Positions 49,295-55,072 of a stretch of DNA of 55,072 nucleotides are shown here, piece after piece. Location of the stretch: assembly GCA_934247225.1 (NCBI GenBank), contig CAKQJE010000017.1, forward strand, positions 1-55,072, given 5' to 3'. The notes below the pieces were generated by a model. It did not search any database. It was not told the DNA's origin and worked only from the letters and a program-made list of their open reading frames with translations. Source of the stretch: an uncultured Clostridia bacterium. GTDB lineage: Bacteria; Bacillota; Clostridia; Christensenellales; Borkfalkiaceae. Position numbers and translations under genes: made by a program. Numbering within the stretch: position 1 is the stretch's first letter; every line of letters starts with the position of its first letter.

Positions 49295-50988
49295 AAAAAT
49301 CTAAACTTTTAATAGCCGCCGCGGCTTTGGCGGCGGGCGTAATCGGCGTCGGAATGTTGCCCGACGCCGTCACGGCGAAAGCGGGATCTTCCGAAGTATA
49401 TATCGTATCTTCAACGTCGATAGACGCAACGAGTATCAACAGCGGCGATTTTTCGATAACAGGCAAAGTCGCCGCCGAGAACGGCAAGGCGAAATTCAAC
49501 GCTCTTTCCGAAAAAGAGAAACTCACAACCAAAACGAAAGCGTTCAACTTAAAGGAATACGGAGTGAAAACGTTGCTTGATTTTTCTTCGACGTTAAACT
49601 TCTCTTCGTTTGCCGAGAACGGAAACTTTTCGATCGCGTTCGGTCTTAATTCTCTCAGAAGCGAAACGGGCGCGGAAGATTCTTTTGCAGTCAACGTAAG
49701 TTATGATTCCGGGAAGAAGAAATTTTCGGTAGGCGTTTCGGAGTATACTGCAAGCGGAGAAAACGCCGTTTATTCTCCTATGATAATCGGCGCGATGCAA
49801 ATCAACCGCGACGTCGTTTTCAAGGTTTACGTAGATACGGATCGCAATCTCACCGTTTCGGTAAAACCTGCGGGCGCGAGCGCCGAAACCAAACTTGTTT
49901 CGGAATGTAAATTAAGCGTCAATCCCGAAGGATTTATTTCGTACATTTCTAACGGAAGGAACGAAATAACGCTTTCGAATCCGCAAATTCTCGTCTACGA
50001 TTACGACGCGCCCGAAACTATCGATTACATCGAAACTTTCGATAATAACGGATATAATTCGAACGTCTTTTACAGCGCGAGTACGGCTTCGCCGATAACT
50101 CCGTCGTCGCTTTCGGTCGAAAACGGCGCGCTCCGGTTTAAAAATACGGCGGCGGCGTATATATCCACTCGTTATAAATATTCCAACTTCGAACTTTCGT
50201 TCGATATAACGGATATGGCGAGAGAAGCGACTTTCGACGAAAAAGGAAACGTCGTTTCGCTTATAAATTCATGGTTCGGAATAGCGTTCGGCGTAAACTC
50301 GATAGACGAAGCCCCCGATACCACTACGAGATATTCTACCTGGTTGCAACTCGGAAGAGTTATTCCGGGCGTGGACGACTTCGTTACTCCCTCGAATGTG
50401 CATTATTTGCTCTGGGACAATAACGGGTCGTGGAATAACGTGACGAATCCGCAATATATGACGGATTTTAACCCGTGGAGCGCAAAATACGACGGGGAAG
50501 TCATCAACGTTAAATTTGCCGTAACGGACGATCTCGTCGAATTGTTTATGAAAATAGACGGAGATCCCGAATGGGGCGACCCTTATTTCTCTTATGATTT
50601 CGGAAAGGTAAAGACGGGTTATGTCCGTATCTTTACGGCGGGCAATACGGGAATCGAATCGAAAGGCATCGAATATAACGACGTGGGCAATTTCACGATA
50701 GACAATCTGTCGATTAAAGACACCGACCACGAAAACGCGAAAAAGTTATTGTCCGCTCCCGAATACAAATCTAACCTGTGGGGCAAAACTCCCGATTACG
50801 ATTATAAGACGACTCCCGACGACGGCGATCTTATAGCCAACAAAATTTCGCGCGGAGATATGAACGGCGATAATGGCGATAACGGCGACAATTCGGCGCA
50901 AAGCGGCGGCTGCTCGTCGTCTTTGGGGACTTCTTCACCGTTAATCGCGCTTGCGGCGATTCCGTTTTTTAAGAGAAAGAAAAAATAA
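49291..50988 (+). CDS. Exported protein with C-terminal anchor-like tail
   Basis: The 566-residue product starts at GTG overlapping the upstream stop (GTGA); a TTG frame further upstream is rejected because the GTG places a clean signal peptide (KKSKLLIAAAALAAGVIGVG) at the N terminus. Two beta-rich regions (about 50-240 and 260-500) resemble concanavalin-like or laminin-G-like carbohydrate-binding domains. A low-complexity linker with repeated DNGDN follows. The tail SGGCSSSLGTSSP, a short hydrophobic stretch and FKRKKK resembles a C-terminal sorting signal with an invariant-type Gly-Cys rather than LPxTG. Likely attached to the cell surface to bind substrate. Confidence 0.8.
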   Translation: MKKSKLLIAAAALAAGVIGVGMLPDAVTAKAGSSEVYIVSSTSIDATSINSGDFSITGKVAAENGKAKFNALSEKEKLTTKTKAFNLKEYGVKTLLDFSSTLNFSSFAENGNFSIAFGLNSLRSETGAEDSFAVNVSYDSGKKKFSVGVSEYTASGENAVYSPMIIGAMQINRDVVFKVYVDTDRNLTVSVKPAGASAETKLVSECKLSVNPEGFISYISNGRNEITLSNPQILVYDYDAPETIDYIETFDNNGYNSNVFYSASTASPITPSSLSVENGALRFKNTAAAYISTRYKYSNFELSFDITDMAREATFDEKGNVVSLINSWFGIAFGVNSIDEAPDTTTRYSTWLQLGRVIPGVDDFVTPSNVHYLLWDNNGSWNNVTNPQYMTDFNPWSAKYDGEVINVKFAVTDDLVELFMKIDGDPEWGDPYFSYDFGKVKTGYVRIFTAGNTGIESKGIEYNDVGNFTIDNLSIKDTDHENAKKLLSAPEYKSNLWGKTPDYDYKTTPDDGDLIANKISRGDMNGDNGDNGDNSAQSGGCSSSLGTSSPLIALAAIPFFKRKKK

Positions 50989-51022
50989 ATTTGTGAACTC
51001 GTTTTAATAAAAGGATAAAAAT

Positions 51023-52588
51023 ATGAACAAAAAAATAATTTCTGCTTCGCTGGCAGCCTGCGTGACGTTAGCGTGCGCGGCGGGTTGTAACGGCGGAAAC
51101 AATTCAGGGAACGGAAACGGCGCGGCAAAAGGCGACGTAAAACTTTATACCGAAGGAATGGCTTATACGGAAAGCGCGACGCACGAAGAAAAAGAGGTCT
51201 ATTCCCTTTATTATGATTACCTCGGAGGCGCGGACGTTATGCCGATAGGCGGTTTCTACGTTCCTTACGCTTCCGGCGGAAGCACGGACGGCAACGCGAA
51301 GCCCGATCTGCTCACCGATTATTATTTCGACGCGCTTGAAAAAGCAGGCATAAACACCTTGTTTTATTCCCCCGATCGCTGGTCGACGGGCGGATCTAAT
51401 ACAAACGTAAAAAAGGCGCTCGATTTGTGCGAAAAGTATGGTTTAGGTTACTATGTCGACACTTTCTACGTTCTCGGGCAACTCGGTTCGCGTACCGAAA
51501 AATATCCGGTGGAAAATATGGAACTTGCCACCGAAGCGGGTAAACAGAAATTGTCGCAGATTATAGACGACATTCTCGATAACGGCACGGAAGAAGGGCG
51601 CAAATGCGTTCTCGGCATACTCGGCGTGGACGAACCGTTCACCGACCAACTCGATAATTTAGGCGTTCTGCACGACGCGTTTTATTCGCTCGAAAACACG
51701 AAAGGAATGGACGTGTACATCAATTCGATAGGTTATTGGGCGGGCGAAAACAACTTCTGGGGATATTCCGACCCGATAGGCTTTGACGATTATCTGCAAA
51801 AGTATTTTCAACTCGTGCAACCCGCAATGCTTTCGGTAACGCAGTATCCGTATACTTCCGCGAACACACCCGAAACGACGATTGTATCCCTTCTTAACGA
51901 TATGCTTTCGGTTTACAGAAAGTATGCGAATCAATACAAAGTACCGTTCTGGCGTATGTTGCAGGCGGGCGGACAGTGGAACGACACCGCGGAATGGATT
52001 CCGTCGGTAGATCCCTACCCGAGCGAAGGCGAACTTTTATACGACGTCAACTCGTCGCTTGCCTACGGCGCAAAAGCTATAGAATATTTCCCGCTCGTTC
52101 AGCCCTATTATTTCGCGCAGCAGGAAGGCGGCACTTACGATTTCAATCGTTGCGGACTTATCGGCGCGGATGGTAATTTAACGCAGTGGTATTATTACGC
52201 AAAAAGGGCGAACGAGCAAGTGGCGGCGGTTGACGAATATCTTATGCACGCGATGAACGAAGGCGTTATCGTACACGGCGACGCGGCTAACGACGCTATC
52301 GTTAAAAACGGTAAGCCCGGCGAAGAGATAATTTCAAGCGGTAAATATTACGAACTTACGGGCGTTACGGGCGACGATTGCGTAGTGGGTTGTTTCAACT
52401 ATAAGGGCAAAACCGCGCTTTACGTCGTAAACTATAACCGCAAAGAAAAAGCGAAAGTAACTCTTTCGTTCGATAAAAAGAATTACAGATATACCGTTAT
52501 TCAAAGAGCCGTCGAAGCGGACGTGGTAGGTGGAAGCATTCCGCTCACACTCGACGCGGGCGAAGGCGCGCTCATAGTGCTTAACTGA
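51023..52588 (+). CDS. Glycosidase-like lipoprotein
   Basis: The 521-residue protein has a lipobox AAGC (Cys22) followed by a Gly/Asn-rich linker. The bulk looks like a TIM-barrel glycoside hydrolase: a substrate-entry segment MPIGGFYVPYASGG, GINTLFYSPDRW, GILGVDEPF (Glu is a candidate catalytic acid), and GAKAIEYFPLVQPYYF. The C-terminal 90 residues look like a beta-domain (TVIQRAVEADVVGGSIP). I could not assign a GH family. It would act on glycans outside the cell before import. Its position in the operon supports this. Confidence 0.75.
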   Translation: MNKKIISASLAACVTLACAAGCNGGNNSGNGNGAAKGDVKLYTEGMAYTESATHEEKEVYSLYYDYLGGADVMPIGGFYVPYASGGSTDGNAKPDLLTDYYFDALEKAGINTLFYSPDRWSTGGSNTNVKKALDLCEKYGLGYYVDTFYVLGQLGSRTEKYPVENMELATEAGKQKLSQIIDDILDNGTEEGRKCVLGILGVDEPFTDQLDNLGVLHDAFYSLENTKGMDVYINSIGYWAGENNFWGYSDPIGFDDYLQKYFQLVQPAMLSVTQYPYTSANTPETTIVSLLNDMLSVYRKYANQYKVPFWRMLQAGGQWNDTAEWIPSVDPYPSEGELLYDVNSSLAYGAKAIEYFPLVQPYYFAQQEGGTYDFNRCGLIGADGNLTQWYYYAKRANEQVAAVDEYLMHAMNEGVIVHGDAANDAIVKNGKPGEEIISSGKYYELTGVTGDDCVVGCFNYKGKTALYVVNYNRKEKAKVTLSFDKKNYRYTVIQRAVEADVVGGSIPLTLDAGEGALIVLN

Positions 52589-52599
52589 ACCAATTTAAG

Positions 52600-54471
52600 A
52601 TGAATTTTAAGAACATAATCATTCCTTCGGCGGCGGACGACTGCGTTGTTTACGCCGCCGAAAAATTAAAAGAATACATATCGAAAGTCACGGGCGTCAC
52701 GCTCGGGATTTCGAACGAAAAAATTGACGGAAACTATTTTTCTATCGGTAAAGCGGCGGATATAAACGACGCCGATTACGAAGCGTTCACGGCGGATGTA
52801 AAAGGCGACGGCTACGGGATTTTCCCGCGCGGCGGGAATATATACCTCGCGGCGAAAACGAGCCGCGGGCTTATGTATGCCGCATACGGCTACGTCGAAA
52901 AATATCTCGGCGTAAGGTTTTTAACCGCAGAAGCCGAGTATATTCCGGGCGGCGATATCGTTTTGCCGAAAGAAGATTTCGTGACTAATCCCGATTTTGC
53001 AATGCGTACGTATCTCGTCGGCGACACCTTTCAGGAACACGCCGATTCCGACCATATCGCGAGGACGGGCGTAGTAGATTTGTTCACCGACGTGGACGAA
53101 CGGCACGGCGGTCAGAAAAAGGTTTACGGCAGGAATTGCAATCACAATTTTCATTTGTATTGCCCCTTTGAAGTCTACGGCAACGAACACCCCGAATTTT
53201 ACAGGTTTTTCTACGTAAACGGACAGATAACGCCGACGATAGATCTGACGAGCGGCATAACGGACGACGGAAAATTAGACGAAAGTCTTGATATAAGCGT
53301 TGCGAAAATCGTTATTTCCGAGATGAAAAAAGATCTCGAAAAATACCCCGAAGCCGAAGTTTTCTGTTTTACGCAGGAGGACGGACCTTATTATTTCGAC
53401 AGCGATAAAAATCGCGAACTCGAAAAAAAATACAAGCGAAGCGGCATTCTTATCCGTTTTTGCAACGTCATCGTCAGAGAACTGAACAAATATCTTAAAG
53501 AAAGCGGCTCGAAGAGAAAAATCAAACTTATGACTTTTGCTTACGATTACGCAAAAGAAGCGCCCGTAAAGTGTGAAAACGGGAAATTCGTTCCGATAGA
53601 CGACACGGTTAAAGCCGACGAAAATATCGTTATTCAACTTGCGCTTTTCAGAAACGGTTATTATAGTTATTTTTCGGATAAACAATACCGTCATATCGAA
53701 AAAGCGTTCGCCGAATGGCGTTGTATTGCCGACGAGTTCTGGTTCTGGGGTTACGACGTCAACTTCCACCGCTATCTTGCGTATTACGATTCGATCGGAA
53801 ATATTTCGGACAGCGTTCGCGGCTTTAAGGAAAGGGGAATAACGTATCTCTGCATAAACGGCAATTACGAAACCCGAAGAATATGGCATAGCAATATCCG
53901 CGCGTACGTTTATCGTAAGTGTATGTGGGATACGTCGCTCGATTGTAACGCCTTAGCGGACGAATATATCGGTCTTTACTATAAAGAAGGCGCGGGTGCC
54001 GTCAAAGCCGTTATGGACTTGTTCCACGAAAATAATCTTAAAAGAGAAGCGGCGGGCGAAGAGGTAAGATGCGAAAACTTCGGCACGGACGAACGCCCCG
54101 AGGGAAATCCCGAAAAGTTGCTCTATAAGGCGATTAACCTTATAAAAAGCGGGGAAACGGCAATAAAAAACTCGGATAAAAACGACGAGGAAAAACGTGA
54201 ACTTTTAAGAAGACTCGCGGAAGTCAAAGCAACTCCGCTTATGCTTTTATACGATAACTTTTATTTCTATTATCCCGACGCGTCCGACGAAGAATATCAA
54301 AAAGCAAGAAAGGCGTTTTTCGACGTCGCGCAGGAAGCGGGTATAGACTACGTTGCGGAAAATTGGACTTTGAAGCAATATTCCGAAGAAGCGGGTACGT
54401 CCGAAAAATTCGTCAAACTCGGTGAAAAAGACGAACGTTATAACAGACCCGCCGAATGTCTGTCAAAATAA
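52600..54471 (+). CDS. DUF4838-domain protein, glycosidase-associated
   Basis: The 623-residue protein has an N-terminal domain (about 1-120) of the type found before alpha-glucuronidases (IIPSAADDCVVYAAEKLKEY, then GYGIFPRGGNIYLAAKTSRG and LMYAAYGYVEKYLGVRF). The DUF4838 region follows (about 180-420), with FCFTQEDGPYYFD and WFWGYDVNFH. No signal peptide is present, so it is probably cytoplasmic. DUF4838 proteins occur in polysaccharide utilisation loci but have no proven activity known to me. The ATG lies 11 bases after the upstream stop without a clear ribosome binding site, so translation may be coupled. Confidence 0.85.
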   Translation: MNFKNIIIPSAADDCVVYAAEKLKEYISKVTGVTLGISNEKIDGNYFSIGKAADINDADYEAFTADVKGDGYGIFPRGGNIYLAAKTSRGLMYAAYGYVEKYLGVRFLTAEAEYIPGGDIVLPKEDFVTNPDFAMRTYLVGDTFQEHADSDHIARTGVVDLFTDVDERHGGQKKVYGRNCNHNFHLYCPFEVYGNEHPEFYRFFYVNGQITPTIDLTSGITDDGKLDESLDISVAKIVISEMKKDLEKYPEAEVFCFTQEDGPYYFDSDKNRELEKKYKRSGILIRFCNVIVRELNKYLKESGSKRKIKLMTFAYDYAKEAPVKCENGKFVPIDDTVKADENIVIQLALFRNGYYSYFSDKQYRHIEKAFAEWRCIADEFWFWGYDVNFHRYLAYYDSIGNISDSVRGFKERGITYLCINGNYETRRIWHSNIRAYVYRKCMWDTSLDCNALADEYIGLYYKEGAGAVKAVMDLFHENNLKREAAGEEVRCENFGTDERPEGNPEKLLYKAINLIKSGETAIKNSDKNDEEKRELLRRLAEVKATPLMLLYDNFYFYYPDASDEEYQKARKAFFDVAQEAGIDYVAENWTLKQYSEEAGTSEKFVKLGEKDERYNRPAECLSK

Positions 54472-54485
54472 GAAAAGAGGGAAGT

Positions 54486-55072
54486 ATGAAAAAAATCATA
54501 ACGATTTTTATCTTATTTACAGCGTTTATCGCGTGTTGTTTCGCTGCGGTTTCGTGCAAGTCAAGCCGGGCTACGGCGATTACGAATATTGCCAAAGAAC
54601 GGGTTGTTCGTTTACGACGAAAACCGACGTTAAAGCGACCGCTTCGGAACATTACATCGTAAACGGCGGATATATACTTTTTTCTTCCGACCTTACGGAT
54701 AACAGAAAAATAGTTTTCGGACAATGGAAAACGTACGAAACAGACGTTTCTTCTTTCGGCTCGTCCTGTACGGAGTTCTCGATTATTTTGGCAAAAGGCA
54801 ACATTATGTATTTGAGAAACGTCGTAATTGAATAACGATAATCTCTACCACGTCAACTATATGAGGAAATCTACTTATAATCTCGATAACGAAAAAGTCA
54901 CCGACTACTTCGAAAATTACGCGCCGAATTACGGACTTAATTTTTTCGGACAAGGCGAGCAATTGCCAATGAAAAGCGTAAAAATCGAATGGAAACCCGA
55001 AAACGCAGAATATTACGAGTTGTGGATTGCCGATAACGCGCTTTTCTCGAACGCCTCGAAGTATATTACGAC
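54486..55072 (+). pseudogene. Frameshifted lipoprotein gene, cut by the window edge
   Basis: AGAGGG precedes an ATG at 54486 encoding a signal peptide with lipobox AVSC. The frame then loses coding character and stops at 54660-54662. From about 54560 the next frame carries coding-like sequence (GYGDYEYCQRTGCSFTTKTD ... MYLRNVVIE) to a stop at 54835. A third frame then continues without stop to the window end (NNDNLYHVNYMRKSTYNLDN ... ENAEYYELWIADNALFS), resembling a binding or FnIII-like domain. Two one-base shifts would join one surface lipoprotein. This is a decaying gene or carries assembly errors. Confidence 0.6.

Overview
The window looks like a chromosome segment from an uncultured Bacillota (Clostridia-like, possibly Christensenellales) bacterium. 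The evidence is a SpoIVFA/SpoIVFB-type sporulation pair, a Veg homologue, a Gram-positive style small alarmone synthetase, strong Shine-Dalgarno sites, many consensus sigma-A promoters with 17-base spacers, and sugar ABC transporters with lipoprotein binding proteins. The taxonomic placement is inference; no rRNA gene is present.

Layout. Positions 1-5100 hold small zinc-ribbon membrane proteins, hypotheticals, pyrR and the spoIVFA/spoIVFB pair. Positions 5130-6905 are a small phage-like cassette (DUF4417 protein plus a frameshifted partner) bracketed by near-identical direct repeats. A tRNA-Thr(CGU) at 7091 is followed by inverted and direct fragments of its own 3' part, then by a three-gene operon of BspA-type leucine-rich repeat proteins (7485-11342). 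That operon has a structured leader with an apparent terminator/antiterminator pair. Next come veg, a YhaN/SbcC-like ATPase with a SbcD-like nuclease, and malQ. Positions 17542-26730 run on the minus strand and end in a kinase / PP2C phosphatase / two VWA protein module (a TerY-P-like triad) with LemA and membrane proteins. A divergent XRE regulator with repeated GAGTTAA sites sits at its head. Housekeeping genes follow: an alarmone synthetase, the str operon (rpsL-rpsG-fusA-tuf), an SGNH hydrolase and a TldD/TldE pair.

A tRNA-Gln(CUG) at 37307 carries a 20-bp duplicated 3' end (att-like), followed by a tyrosine integrase, a Mob/Pre-like protein, a sigma-factor-like protein and a DUF4143 ATPase: an integrative element whose right end I could not find. 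The right-hand 12 kb is a carbohydrate locus: an AraC regulator divergent from a repeat-rich lipoprotein, two MalF/MalG-type permeases, a solute-binding lipoprotein, a surface protein with a C-terminal anchor-like tail, a glycosidase-like lipoprotein, a DUF4838 protein and a broken lipoprotein gene at the window edge.

The candidates most worth following are the kinase/phosphatase/VWA island, the attenuator-like leader of the LRR operon, the shared scar architecture behind both tRNA genes, and three genes whose promoters place transcription start at the start codon (leaderless mRNAs).
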